A stretch of 64,000 nucleotides of DNA, taken from Platycnemis pennipes. Lineage: Eukaryota; Arthropoda; Insecta; Odonata; Platycnemididae. A program made the position numbers and the translations under genes. This document shows positions 35,546 through 47,828 of this stretch, one piece after another. Location of the stretch: the NCBI GenBank assembly GCA_933228895.1, contig OW121855.1, forward strand, positions 38,826,698-38,890,697, in the 5' to 3' direction. The notes beneath the pieces are model-generated. The model was not told where the DNA came from. It saw only the letters and a list, made by a program, of their open reading frames with translations, and ran no database searches. Within the stretch, counting starts at the first letter, position 1. Every line of letters begins with the position of its first letter.

Positions 35546-35820
35546 ATTTCTTGAAGAGCACTTCTCACACCACCTATCATGGGTGTTATCGGAAGAACAT
35601 TTCAAGGTCGCTCTGCATTAATCACACAAGCCTATAAACCCTGCCTCCTTTCCTCGAGAGTAGGCACCTTCTAATGAAAGTATTTTCTCCAAAATCCTCC
35701 GATCTCAATAGACATTACACTCAATCTCAGACTATACCTTTTCCAAATGATGCACATGACCTAATCTCACGGCTACTTCCAACAAATAGCTAACTAATAC
35801 TTATAAATTTTCTCTCGGAA

Positions 35821-35884
35821 GCCGTGGCAGTCAGGTTTAGCGGTCAATAACTAAAAGATCGCTGGATCTAATCCCACCGCAGCC
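35821..35884 (+). repeat. tRNA-like remnant, probable SINE head
   Basis: GCCGTGG at the start can pair with CCGCAGC near the end in six of seven positions, giving an acceptor-like stem. GTCAGGTTTAGCGG provides an A-box region and GGATCTAATCCC the B-box region. The T stem and anticodon arm are imperfect and the length is short, so it is a decayed tRNA pseudogene or SINE head rather than a tRNA gene. Confidence 0.5.
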
Positions 35885-37308
35885 AAGGGAGTCGTACTGA
35901 GAATTAGACGGAGAATTACCATAGGTTGAACGGTCCCATATATAAGCTCTAAGCATTTGAATAGCCTAAAAACCTTGTTCCACCACTACTTTTCGCAACA
36001 TGTTGAAGCAAGGTATCGAGATATGTAGGTATATTATATTCTCTTGCAGAACACGAGTGTTTTTCTTGTAGGCTTAGCAGGTACCGAAGTCAGTGGTAGA
36101 AAGTACAACCGGTAACCAGCACATTTTTCCCTAGATTGTTGTCACTACTGAAAAAATTTTAACTTAATTAATTTGAGTAGTAGGTAATTAAAAAAATTTG
36201 ACCCTACTTTATCCAATATAAAATATACCTACCAGGAATAGTAAAACAACTTGTGTTCAGTGTTATCTCTTGAATCACTTCGTTTATTTTTTAAACGATA
36301 CGCCTCATATTTGCTCGTTCACTCGTAATAAACATTAGGACTTATTTCAAAACATTCGCTTTCATATGAAACAACTGCAGCCAAAAAGGCCATATAGACG
36401 AAGAGGAAATTCTTTTTTCGGAAGTATAGTCTTGCTTGTAATGTAAAGCTAGTAGGAGACATTAGCACATAATTTATGCATTTTTTCACGGCGTACCAAC
36501 CTCCTCAAAAATAATTTGAATAAGCAAAAATTTGTTGCAAAATACTCAATTTTGCGTCCCATCCCTTCCAGCTATGTGCAATTTTTAAAATAGAATTGCG
36601 TGCGGACATGAAGTTCATGATAAAATGGATAACTATTGCTACCGTCTGTTAAATTCACAATATTAATAACCTCCCTCCATTCCGGACCTTCATACGACCA
36701 TGTCTTTAAAACTAAATGGGATGATTCTAACATGATAGTCTTGCGTCGGATCAACTAGTAGAAGAGCTCGGTACCCACACTTCTCCTATGAATATATTAG
36801 CTGATATGAAAATGCTCTAATGGAAGTAGTACATTTAGCTCAGAGCTCACACCCATTAACTAGCTCAACAACCTCCGTCATGCCTGATTTTCACGCCATC
36901 CGCGAACACCGAATGGTCCAACACCCGTTTCCGCACGCTCACCTCTCCTTTGCCTACTACTTGGGAAGTTTGAATTGGAAGGACACAGAAGGGGAAATGA
37001 GTGCTTCCAACATAATAGCCAAGTGTCATCACGTTCCGCATCGAAGCCCAAAGCAGCCATTCTCGCGGATACCCGCATCGCGACTATCGAGGTTAGGGTT
37101 GGGGGAACGCAATTACATCCTTGTACACTTTCAGGCAAACATTGTTACATCCCTTCCACGCAGAGCTAGGTTCATGTCTCAACTATTGTCAAATTCCTTC
37201 ATAGTAAAGCTGGAAAGATAAAAACTAAAGCTGTGAACAGTGATTCTAAATTCTACAGTACTAGGCATTAAACGGTGGAACAGCATCGTACTAAAATATA
37301 GAATTGGT
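35885..37308. other. non-coding stretch with a GC-richer patch
   Basis: Positions 36860-37160 are GC-richer and contain overlapping frames on both strands (133 codons on plus, 86 on minus) with no recognisable domain. The rest is A+T-rich. Confidence 0.4.
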
Positions 37309-37372
37309 ACATCTACAATCTACCACTAACTAATACCATGCAAGCCACCATAAAGATGTGTGCCATTGGGTC
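37309..37372 (-). repeat. detached tail of a CR1/Jockey-like LINE
   Basis: The plus strand reads CATCTACAATCTACC, then GCAAGCCACCATAAAGATGT and GTGCCATTGGGT. This matches in order the tail of the element at 5682-5750 (CATCTACATCTCC, GCAAGACACCGCGAGGGCGT, GTGGCATGGGGT). Only the last ~60 bases are present, so it is an extreme 5' truncation or a decayed remnant on the minus strand. Confidence 0.6.
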
Positions 37373-40109
37373 AATCTACATCAAACATACTTAATCTATT
37401 ATGCTTGAAGAGGATTAGAAGGTATACTTTAGTCGATTTTAACAATTAAAAAATTAGACACAAAAGATTGGTACTGTCCACTTGCTTGCAAACAACATGT
37501 GCTAGCACCCTACTGATGGCGTTATCATTAGGTATGATATCAATCCATAAACTCATAGAGGCATATAAATGTGAGATTTAACAAATTTTAGCATACTTGG
37601 AGAAAACACCACGAGAGTTAAAACACATTGCATGTTTAGTTAAACAAGCTAACATTATTATTATTATTATTATTTTCTTAACAAGCAGTCCAATTTTTCC
37701 CGGTAAAATCAGCAGAGGAAAAAAATGATTGCAACTTTAACTAGGCTTCAAAATTCCAAAACACCGTAATAGTAGTAAATAGTTCCCTTGCGAGTTCTCA
37801 AAGTAATCTTGATACACGATTGCCTTCTAATGACGTCCCATAAATGCCGCTGATACCCATCCCAAATGCCATCAATACCCAGCAGCCACATTCCCGACAT
37901 ACTACCCGCTTTCTATTTTAAGCCCTTACAAAGGAAAAGTAGTTTTCTCTTACTTTCTCATCGAACTCAATTAAAACCCTTTTTGAAAATGCTGATTGAA
38001 AGTGCGCATGACTGGTTAATTACCTAACAACTTACTTATTTCCTTCACATTCGCCATGTTTTTGGAGAAGGTGACGCCAGAATATTTATAGCCCCCTTAT
38101 GGATGGTTTACTTTTTATTAAGTAAGGGAAAGTTTCAGGGATACAACTTGTTCCCAAACAGCATACTTCGCATGCTTCAGTAATTTAGCTTACATTGTAG
38201 TCCTTCAAAATTAATTTTAGGACACCAGTTGATCACTTGATTTAACTCCTTTACCAGTGTATGCTAATCAGTATTGTTAAAGATTTTCACAACAAAACTC
38301 TGGATATCCGCCAAAAAGACGATTACTTTTCACTCTAGCGTTTTTGCCATTTAAGTAGTAAAGGAAGTCATGTAAACCTATCATCCTCCGATGAATGTTA
38401 TCCCTTACGACTCAACTTTATTGGAAATAGCACCTTATACAACTACCGTTTCTACGCGATCCTTAAGAACTTCCTAACCCAGATTATTATTTTATTGTCG
38501 GGCCTATAGGATATTACCCAAATCCCTTCAATCACTTTCTCCGGTGCCCTCTACTGACCTTTGATATCAACTCAAAAGAAGGCGCTTTCTTCAAATGCAA
38601 TGAGTTATGCTGTATGAGTTGTGCTGTTAGAGCCGTTATCTTTACAATAAATGGAAAAATCAAGAAAAACGAGTTGCCTTTCACATTTTTACCTTTTCCA
38701 AGTATGGGTTTTAAAAAAACTGCTGACTATACCATTGATGCGGCAATGATGTTTGCCGTTACACTCCGATGATTATTTCTCGAAATAATGGAATAACGAA
38801 CAAATGGAACAATCATTTTCGAAATTTTAAGAATTGGGAGATATATAAACATCGACTGCATGTACAATATTGTTACTTTGAGCTTATCTAGTATGAAATA
38901 CCGACAGCGAATTCAGTGTAAACCGTTCAAGAAAACATTGCATCATAAACTGACTTCCAACAAGCCATTTGGGTCATACTTTTAAATCCTCACCGAGTAA
39001 CACTCCCATTCTGACTCCCCTCAATACTGGTAAGCATGAAGTGACGTTTGCATACCACTCGAGGAGATTAAGTGCAAACAGCTGAAATTCATCTCACCCA
39101 TGTCCACGAAAATGGTACGGGGAAGTTCAACACGAAAGGAAATTCGACTTGAGTAAGCAAGGGAACACGTGTTGCAGAATCCCTGCGACCTCGACCCTGA
39201 CCGAACATATTCTCCCTTTTTAAACCTCGAATAAAACAAAGGACGCGACCACAGATTTTGGCAAGGGACTTTTAAACCGCTCCATTGAAGGAGTTAATTT
39301 CCATTAACGATCGAGGACACAGGTCACACAAGGGAATTAATGGAGAGAGGAGAATAATTACCCTAGGGTTAAAAATTCGAATGGCACATCCTACCTTCTC
39401 CATTTACTATCAACCGTTCTTTTTCATGGAACTATTGTGCTCAAGTAATTCTGTTAAGTCGCTCAGCCTATTGTGGACGGCGGCGTTCACCCCTTCCTCC
39501 CTCAATCACTCTCTCCGGTTCCCCCTACTGACTTCTTAAATTCCTAAGGATCGCGCAAAAGATCCCTGTTTAGCAAGTCCGAAATCCGTAGCCGTCCAAG
39601 GAAAACTTTTATGGCCCAGAGTCACGCCAAAGAGCCTTGCCTTCGTTGTCGATAGCCGGACGAGAAATGGAGGATGAAGAGTGGATTGCGGGGGGTCAAA
39701 CCTCCAACCACATCAGAACGAAAAACTATGGATTTTAATTAATCGAGATCTGACATTACATCTCGTGGTAAGTTTCTAGCAAATCAATATCCTTCATTTC
39801 ATTGAATATTATCAGATGCATCAATTCAGCGGTGATGGCCTTGCCTACGAGCTCAAGAAAAGCATAATGCAGCACTGCCCATTATAGGAGGTATAATAAA
39901 GGTAGAATAATTTAAAAGATAGGGATATAATAGTGCCTAACAAAAGCTTTTTTAAAATAGATTTGTATACGAGGTATTTCCTAAATTATTCTTGGACTTC
40001 AAAGTGACGAAAGATTATTAGCTTCATGTTACATGCATTATTATTATTAGTAGTAGTATTCTACCGGTGACGGTAGGTTTAAATGTACATTTAATTCTTC
40101 CCACCCCCA
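37373..40109. other. A+T-rich non-coding stretch with microsatellites
   Basis: It holds (ATT)n at 37654-37674, an ATT/AGT microsatellite at 40037-40060 and a pair of ~37-bp direct repeats at 38525-38561 and 39499-39535. No gene is supported. Confidence 0.5.
38525..39535. repeat. pair of dispersed ~37-bp direct repeats
   Basis: The segments 38525-38561 and 39499-39535 share CCYTCAATCACTYTCTCCGG, followed by T, G or T, then CCC, C or T, CTACTGAC, with about five substitutions. The sequence between and around them does not match, so they are either two copies of a short dispersed repeat or ends of something not otherwise visible. Confidence 0.55.
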
Positions 40110-40374
40110 AAATTGTCCCTCTTCAGCCCCTCATACCTCCTGCCACCCATCCAAGCTAATTCTCCTCCCTCCTCCGCGCTTACCCAACGATCTTACCTCA
40201 ATCACCTCGGTTGTAAGCGAGAGGTGGTTAAGAGAGTGGTGGTCCTTCAAAGACCATCCCCTTTTATTACCTTTTCCATTCACACCTTCTGCCTTCTCCT
40301 AGTTTCATCTATCAAATTTCTTTCCTCTCCTACCAATTCTAGCACTTCATCGTTCGTATTCCTTTCCACCCACT

Positions 40375-40740
40375 TTACTTTCTCCATCCTTCTCCACACC
40401 CACATCTCAAAAGCTGTCTATTTTCATCTTCTTTTCGCAAAGCCCACGTTTCCGCCCCATATAGTAAAACGCTCCATGCTAAACTTTTCACTAGTCTTAT
40501 CTTCACTTTCCTACTCAACGCCCCTGTCATTAGCTCACGCCTACGAGTAAAACCTTCTTTTGCCAATGCAATTCTCCTTTTCACTTCAATGCTGCTATAA
40601 CCTTTTTCTTCCAACACACTACCTAGAAAGGTATATTGCTCTACCTGCTCTAGCTTCTGACCTCCTACTTTTATCGTTATTCTGGCCATTTTTGTTCTTG
40701 AAAATCGCATTACTTTCGTTTTCTTCTGGTTTATCTTCAT
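40375..40740 (-). pseudogene. reverse transcriptase thumb/C-terminal part, LINE family B second copy
   Basis: The frame reads MKINQKKTKVMRFSRTK, QYTFLGSVLEEKGYSSIEV, RRIALAKEGFTRRREL and SLAWSVLLYGAETWALRKED. These are the post-palm blocks, equivalent to LKINKKKTK and YGSESWTM of family A. A frameshift after this leads to further C-terminal homology (KVKWVERNTNDEVLELVGE) in another frame at about 40310-40380. The ATG at its start is the internal Met of GMKIN, not a start codon. Confidence 0.85.
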
Positions 40741-41210
40741 CCCGTACCTTTCTCACTGTCCCTGTTTGGATGTCCGAATACATCCAGATTGTATTCTAGA
40801 TTCCTTTCCACTAGTATTCTCATCACTTCAATCGCATCCCGAGTGGCCCTCCCCTTCCGAAATCCAAACTGATCCTCGCCTAGGAATTCGTTTGCTCTCT
40901 TTTGCATTCTCCTATTGAGATTTCTAAGCACTACCTTTGCCGCATGAGAAATCAAACTTACCGTTCTATAATTTTCGCATTCTTTTGTCACCCTCTTTTT
41001 CGGTATAGGTATCAGCACGGTTTTCACCAAATCCTCCTGCCAAGCCCCCTCCTCGTATATTCTACGAACAAGTTCATAAAATCTGTACCTTCCCCCTATT
41101 CCTAGGTTTTTCAGAAGCTCAGCTGGAATGTTATCTACCCTCACCGCATTACCTGCCTTCATTTCTCGCAGTGCCTTCTCTATCTCACTATCCAGTATTC
41201 CGGGGCTCAC
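40737..41210 (-). pseudogene. reverse transcriptase fingers domain, LINE family B second copy
   Basis: The open frame reads SPGILDSEIEKALREMK, RVDNIPAELLKNLG, YEEGAWQEDLVKTVLIPIPK, YRTVSLISHAAKVVL and then FLGEDQFGFRKGRATRDAI, the last being the conserved block just before palm motif A. Homology ends at NLEYNLDVF and the next expected segment (motif A, motif B and FADD) is absent. The frame then continues in unrelated residues to a stop. Confidence 0.85.
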
Positions 41211-41584
41211 GTCATCCTGATCTACGTCCTTTTCCTCTTCTATATCAAGTTACTAGGCCTATTTTCGCTATCATACAGTTCCTCAACATATTCCCTCCAA
41301 CGACTCTGGATCTCCTCTGGCTCCATTGCTAAATTTCCCCTTCTGTCTTTGATGCACGGGACTTTTCCATTTCTTGATTCCCGATAACATTCTAAATATC
41401 AATTTGTTATCGATGAAAACTTTCTTTGCTAAGAACAAAATATTAGCGGACCTCATATTTCTAATGCAAAATTACATTCCTAGGACTATCATCAATTGTC
41501 TTCAATCCTACGATACATTTAACACAGCTCTCAACACGATTCTATAATCGGATTATCTATTTATTTTTCTGTGTTATTCTGAAC

Positions 41585-42140
41585 AATTCACTCTGCATAT
41601 TTCATATGAGTCCTTCCTCTGACCAGTCATCCTTTTTTAATTTTTCCTCAAAATACCTTCAGAACACCATTAAGATACGTCCAAAACTGTTGTCATGTGT
41701 TCTTTTAAAAGTATTTATCAGACTTCTTTTTCCTTTCCATCTTATTCGGAATTGTTTGCTACTCGGGCGATGTATTTTATCTTCATTTCTCTGTGGTTCG
41801 ATATTTCTAATGCATCAAGGCTTGACCTTTCTACGTCTTTATTGTCGATGTCTAACAGTCGATAGTTAGTACGCTCCTAATTTACGCTCAAATGTGTTTC
41901 ATTATTTCGAAGCTTGTATATCCAGCTGTATGTAAATTTTTCTGTTGCTGGAATTCCCTCATCATATCGACTATTTTACTGATTATTTCTTTCTTGCTTC
42001 GCCCAGGGCTAAGTTGGCTTTCCGAATAGTTACTCTTTTACCTCTTTCCTTGAGAATCTGTTTTCCAAGTTGATATCGGTCCCTTCTATTGTATTGCCTT
42101 ATTTTTCTTGTTATTGACATTAAAATGGTATCTGGTCAAC
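41585..42140 (-). mobile_element. LINE family A, decayed 3' portion
   Basis: On the minus strand, broken frames align with the 7075-8237 copy from the KINKKKTK region to the GRPRMRYMEQ region. Recognisable pieces are GRSKKEIISKIVDM, LHTAGYTSFEIMK, ALEISNHREMKIKYIARV and LINTFKRTHDN. Many stops and indels show it is old. Neither the tail nor a target duplication was found. Confidence 0.7.
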
Positions 42141-44554
42141 ATAATGTCATCAGATTGCGGAACCACATATCACACATCACCCCCCTCATGGCCACTATCC
42201 TTAGAGGTAGTTCTGAGGGTAATCAGAAGATGTAGATAGATTTTATTTTTTACCCACAATTGCCACCAGGCAACTTTTCGTAAAGGACATTACCGTGCCT
42301 CCCATTCCGAGGTTTGGACATAATATCATTGTATGCAAGCCGGGCTTAATGTATTTTTTGGACGTGATAGGAAGTACGCAGCGATTACACATAGGAGAGG
42401 AATAGAGTTGTACTTGATGAAAGTGTATTTTGGAATGAAAATTTGGTTCCGAATGGTTATTCTGTTTAGGGGTTTTCTTGCAGAGGTTTGGATGAGACGC
42501 ATTATTTTGTTTCGGTCAATGAATAGGGCAATGATGGTTGGACTAGAGAATGATATAAGAAAATTGTAGGAAAAATGTTAGTGGGCAGGATGTCGATTTT
42601 ATTTCCGATTAATCAGGGAAAGGAGGAAGACGATATGGGCGCTGCGAGGCGCCTCTCCCGATTTTCTCTAGTTGGTATAAATACATATATTATATTTTAG
42701 TGCCACAAGTCACCATGTAGTCTTCAGTATTACGTCATCCAGATCCAAAATGAAGCCCCATATCCTGAATCCCTATTGCTCCTGTAGTCTTTGCCTTCCT
42801 GGTTTACCTTAAACTTATCTACAATATAGCAATCCTAAATCGAGAAATTATTGCAAGGGGTGATGGTGAGAGAATTGGTATGACTGGATAATATCCCTTC
42901 TGAAATTCATAAAAAGTCTGGAAAATATTTTAGGATTTCATAATATATTTATATCATAATTGAAATAAACTACTGATCTGTATCCCAGACGATAATTCCA
43001 TGATTGAAAGGTGCACATTTTATCAGGAACTAATGGCAAGAGGAATACATAGAATATATGGATAACATCTTTTCTGGATTGGTGAAAAACAAGAGGAAGA
43101 TGTAACAGGCAAATTTTTTATTAGAATTCGGTAAAACGGCATTTAACTATATCCTGAATGGAGGAGAAACTAATAAACATGAGAGAACTAAATGCCATTA
43201 GTTTAGTTTTTCACAAAACAGCAGCAGGAAATAGTATACTTTTAAATTTTAAATAAATGGTTTAAAAGAGGCTAACTAGGTCCAAGATGCCGAAGTGTTT
43301 TTCTTGGGTGGAGAGGAGAGCTCGTATGATTTAAAAAATTGTAGTTAGACTTTCAGAGTGTAGTTGGGATGTTTTTACTTTATCTGTAAACATAGAGTAC
43401 GACGAATGACCTCAGATTCAGATATAGCAGTGGACTAAAATTTAACTTAATCTCTCAGTCTTACGGCCATAGTGCTATAGTATTTGAAATAATACTTTCT
43501 TTTATCAGATCTTGTCTTTTCTTGTATCAGATACTGTACGAGTCACAAGATTTGAACAAAAACTTTGGTCGTCATGCCAAGCGACAATTCCAAGTTATGA
43601 ATGGTGGTAATTTAATGGAATTGCAACACATTATATGGCATCTCAATATATTAGATATAGTATAGCATACCGTTTCGTTTAAAACCTGTGTCTCCGAATC
43701 AGTAACGTGTAATTCATTAAATGAAGTTCAAGGAAAATTATATAAACACTTTTAATCCGACTTCGTTAACACCTGTTTCCATTGTTAGCAGCTCTAAAAT
43801 TTTAAACCTAAGAAACTGATGATTGTTCAAATAAGCTGAAGTTCATGGGGAGTTTAACGCAATGCAAAACGTTTGACAGAAAATTTTCAGGAAACCTTCA
43901 ACTTTGGCCTTGAGAGTAATGGAAAAACCTATGTTCCTCCGAATGGGCAGGAATCGAGTGAAATCAAGGCAAAAGCGAGATACTTTGGAATTCACAGGAA
44001 CCAGTGGGAAACCGAGCCCAAAGCGAGGAATTCAAATGTCTCAAGGGCCTGCGCGACGGTATCACTTTCTCCTATAGTATACGGAACGAGACATTTTTAG
44101 AGTTACTCCTCCTGGATGGGAATTGCTCCATTATCATTCACACGCCCAAAATTATAAATTTAGCGAAATGGTTCTGAATTTAACGATGGTCACGGAAACA
44201 GCCGACGCACAGGAACAAACACTGGAACGTGTGGATTGTAAAGGAAAGTTGAGGAACCTGCGAGGAGAATAGAAAAGCAAATGGGAGACGGAAATGGATA
44301 TTTGTATCAACAACATTTTAACGAGGAAGCGAGAGCGTGGCGACATTCTGATTCGAGAGAATGTTTAAGCCGGCAATGAATTAATTGCCCCAGACATTGC
44401 TGATACATCCCTCAACTTGGCATAGAAGGTTTTACCATAAGAAACTTATCCTCCAAAATAGTATTGGGGCGAAAATTCTCGATACAACTAACGATAAAAA
44501 TAAAATTGATTTACCGGGTAAAAAAGTAAGAAGCCCAGAGAAGAGTTGAAGGTA
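42141..44554. other. A+T-rich non-coding stretch
   Basis: A 78-codon plus frame (42333-42569) and a 75-codon plus frame (43873-44100) carry no recognisable features. No repeat with clear ends is seen. Confidence 0.45.
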
Positions 44555-44685
44555 ATAGAATCCTGATCAAAACTTTAAAGGGTAGACTAGAGAACCTTAT
44601 CAGCCATATCTTGCGACATGATCGTCTGGCGAAGACAGTCCTTGAGGGAAAAGCAAACGGAAAGATTGGGGAGGGTCTCCAACCC
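44555..44685 (+). mobile_element. LINE family A, short 3' fragment
   Basis: One frame reads ILIKTLKGRLENLISHIL, then RHDRLAKTVLEGKANGKIG, matching the LLTTLKRRRENLIGHILRHDG and GKVNGKIGKG segments of the 7-kb copy. Homology ends at about 44685, before the GRPRMRYMEQ block and tail. Confidence 0.8.
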
Positions 44686-44956
44686 GATTCTCTCACCACA
44701 TTTGAGCGGGTCTAAAGAGAATGAAGGCTGAAAGCGTTCATCGGTTATCCCATTTCTTCAGAGAAACATTCATTCTCCTGAGGCAGAATTTTATCCCTCT
44801 CGGTAGATATGAGAGAATTTTCCATCGGTATCACCACGCGATAAGACTTAGACGAGGTTAGCTTGTTGTTCCAATTTATTTCTCATAAAGCAATGTCATT
44901 GAACATTCAAAATGAGCAAAGCTACTACTTATTAAGGTGGTTTAATTATTCATTAC

Positions 44957-45117
44957 GGTAGCCTGATGGAGACCATTGGCGAAGAAATGGGAAAAATGGA
45001 AAAGTAAGTTCTGGCATGATATATGGAGCAAATAGTACCTAAAGGTTATGAAAGAGAAGAATTACGCAAATATGAGGAGTTTAGCTGATATGAGAATCAG
45101 GAGGAGAGTGGCTTCAA
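44957..45117 (+). mobile_element. LINE family A, second short 3' fragment
   Basis: Broken frames give GSLMETI, GEEMGKMEK, YMEQIV and MKEKNYANMRSLAD, matching the last ~55 residues of the family A reverse transcriptase. It overlaps in consensus coordinates with the fragment ending at 44685 (both contain the equivalent of HDGLMKTIVEGK), so the two are separate copies or a local duplication rather than one interrupted copy. The tail is missing. Confidence 0.7.
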
Positions 45118-46711
45118 TAACACCTCTCGAGAATACTTCTCTTTTAAATGTAATTAATCCGGTGCAATCCACGTACAAAAACTGTCGAATATGTATAACA
45201 TATAATGTATATAAAAAAACGAAAGAACACTTTAAGAATCAGCAAAGCGAATTCCCTGATATTGAACCCAATCAAGAAATAATCATGACATTCATTCGAA
45301 ATTCATACGGATATTTAATTTAAATGTTTGGTGAAGTAATATACATTTACATTTCATTTGGCATTTAATCATTAATTAAAACTGTCCCCTGGAGATTAGT
45401 AGGAGAATCACACTTGCTGAATTGCTTCATTCAGACTAATTCACGGAAGAATAAATTGTAATTAATGACCTTTTTAATTGATGGACGGGTGCAATTATGA
45501 AGGCACGCAAATTGGTGAATGGTTTAAATTCGCTATGAGCCTCAGGAGTGTTTATCATCTCCTACGCTTGATATGATACATTCGCAGGGAGATTTTCTCA
45601 TACTAATGAAAACTAAGATGAAATTTCAAATATTGACCATGACGACACTTGTGACGCCTGAACATGGCAAATATTGAATTGTTGCTTTATCTGCACAAGG
45701 CGAAAACACTATATTAGGCCATTAAGTAATTACACGTTGTCTAATTATTATTAAGGTATTCGGTGTACCGTATAAATTCACGAAACTGCTCCATAAGAGT
45801 AAAGATAGTTCGAAATGTCACAGAATGATGATATGATGATGATGGTGAAGTTATGGTGATATTTGTGATGGCAGAATATGACAAATATTTTCGGACAAAC
45901 TTCTGCTTTCTCAGTAGATAACAAGGGAAGAGACACACAATATTAATTCATATGTTAAGCTATGCAAAGCTATTTTTAAGGCATGTGGTACGTCATTTCC
46001 TTTCAGGGATGCTCAATATGAGAGCAAAGGTCATCCGGTTACAGCAAGAAAAAGCAGTCAAATTTCTAACACAAGTAATATTTTTGAATGAACAAAAATT
46101 ATAAAAACTACATACAGTTGTTAATGCCCCCAAACTCCTTACACACTAGTGGCTCCATATTTACTAGTCATTCTTGAAATAAAGTCCTTTCAGAGCATTT
46201 ACATGCATTCTACATGCACCTATTGGCAGCTCATAGGGTAAAAAGAACGTACCACATACTTTAAGCAACTGTATACAGTCTATGCAAAACCAAAAGTAAT
46301 GTTTTCCAGTCTTCTCTTTCTCCAAGTAATCATAAGTGAAACTGAGAAAGGAACATTCTACTTTTTAATATTAGTCATTGATAAATATTATATACCTATA
46401 TATTAAATTGATGCAAAGGAGACTTGATCATGACCGTGTGAGACTGTATAAATGACAAAACTCGATATTTTTGTATCAACTCAAACGAGATATTTCTATT
46501 TATCCGCAAAAGTGCCGAGTTCACTGATTTTGCGTAATCATTAATGGAAAAAATTTAAGACGTCTTTATACATCCAGGTAAGTGTTTTCATACTGCGAAG
46601 GAATCCTTAACCACCATTGCTACATAGACGCTGCGGAAAAGCTGCCATTGAGGTACTGAATTTATCTTTTTAAGTACTATTTAGTCAAATTGTCATCAGA
46701 ATTCTCTTTAT
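45118..46711. other. A+T-rich non-coding stretch
   Basis: A (GAT)n-like microsatellite lies at 45825-45844. Nothing else is supported. Confidence 0.5.
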
Positions 46712-47145
46712 ATCCTCTCTTCTTAACACCTCTGCGTATGTCACTCGCTCAATCCATTTTGTCCCCAAAATACTTCTATAAAATCACATTTCAAATACTT
46801 TCAACTTTGATTTCTCTCTTCAATATATCTGTGCCTTACTGTCATAAAAGAATATGGTCCAGATGTAAGTTCTAATCCCAAAATTATACTTCAAGCTATA
46901 AATAAGTCCTTCTTTTGATGGAATGATCTCTTTTCGTGGGCTGTTCTGCTAACGATATCCTATCTTGGGTACTCGGCTTCCCGAATAGCAACACTCATTC
47001 ACATTTTCAATCTTTTGTTTTGTAGTCGAATAGTCTTGGCCTCATCACTGCTAGCCTCAATTGTTTTAATTTTCTTTTCGTCATATTCAATTGATATCTG
47101 AGCAATCGATTTTTCATGTTAACTAGAGTCTTCAGCTATCCATAG
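46712..47145 (-). mobile_element. LINE family A, decayed internal fragment
   Basis: On the minus strand, pieces in shifting frames align with the 7-kb copy: RYQLNMTKRKLKQL, CCYSGSRV, FGIRTYIWTIFFYDS, LKVFEM and GTKWIERVTYAEVLRR. The fragment runs from just before the LKINKKKTK block to the IDRVSNEEVLRR block and lacks both the palm and the 3' tail. Many stops are present. Confidence 0.75.
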
Positions 47146-47828
47146 CCGATGTAGGAACCTAATTCTTTAGTTCTTTTCCTAGCTTCTCTTAATAAGTGAA
47201 ATAAATAACTTATAGACATGCACTACTGCATTTTCTATTTCCCTCTGGCTCCCACGAAACTAAACCCGACACTCCACTACCCCTCTCTCAGCGAAATTTT
47301 CTCGTTTACATGTTGGCTGAGCGAGTGACATCAAAACGACTTCATCGTCAGATACACAAGGGAATGCGATTGGCGGGAACCTAAGGATCACATTACCTAG
47401 CTATCACAGCGCGAGCGAGGGGAAGACTCTTCTTGGATCATGCTATAAATGAAAATAGCCAGCAACTTGAGAGTACAAGCGTACAATGGATAAGAGGTCT
47501 CAAAGCAACAATAACTAACGTCAAATTTCAATGATATTAGAAATTTTGTTGAACACGGTCTCTCTTCCACGCAGTTATAATGATGACTGAGACCTGGATA
47601 TCTAAATAACAGATGTGTGTACATCGTTTGCATGCTTCCAAATGAAAAACCTAAGAGGAAAAATTAAGACATCATTGTTGAGAAAGCAATTGTCAAAAAC
47701 ACTCTCAATGGCCCCGAATGAACAATGATAAAGAAAAGAAAAGTCACTTTGTAGCATCTACATATCAGTTTTTTTTTATTGAAATCTTTTTCAAGGTGCT
47801 CTTGAGGATTCATGAAAAAAATATATAC
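47146..47828. other. A+T-rich non-coding stretch
   Basis: No supported feature. Confidence 0.5.

Larger units (their letters stand above)
40110..41395 (-). mobile_element. LINE family B, 5'-truncated copy with internal deletion
   Basis: On the minus strand this begins abruptly at about 41395 inside the linker, runs through the reverse transcriptase fingers, jumps over the catalytic palm and continues with thumb and C-terminal sequence to about 40110. It matches the copy at 26508-28915 where they overlap, with many identical phrases such as GILDSEIEKALREMK and IPIPKKRVTKECE. Stops and frameshifts make it non-functional. The segment around 40209-40239 is a small insertion relative to the expected C-terminus. 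Confidence 0.85.

Noticed and set aside
36820..37221. 133-codon plus-strand frame
   Set aside because: It lies in a GC-richer patch with competing minus-strand frame and no recognisable features.
44555..45117. One LINE copy interrupted by a 270-bp insertion
   Set aside because: The two pieces repeat the same consensus region, so they are separate copies or a duplication.
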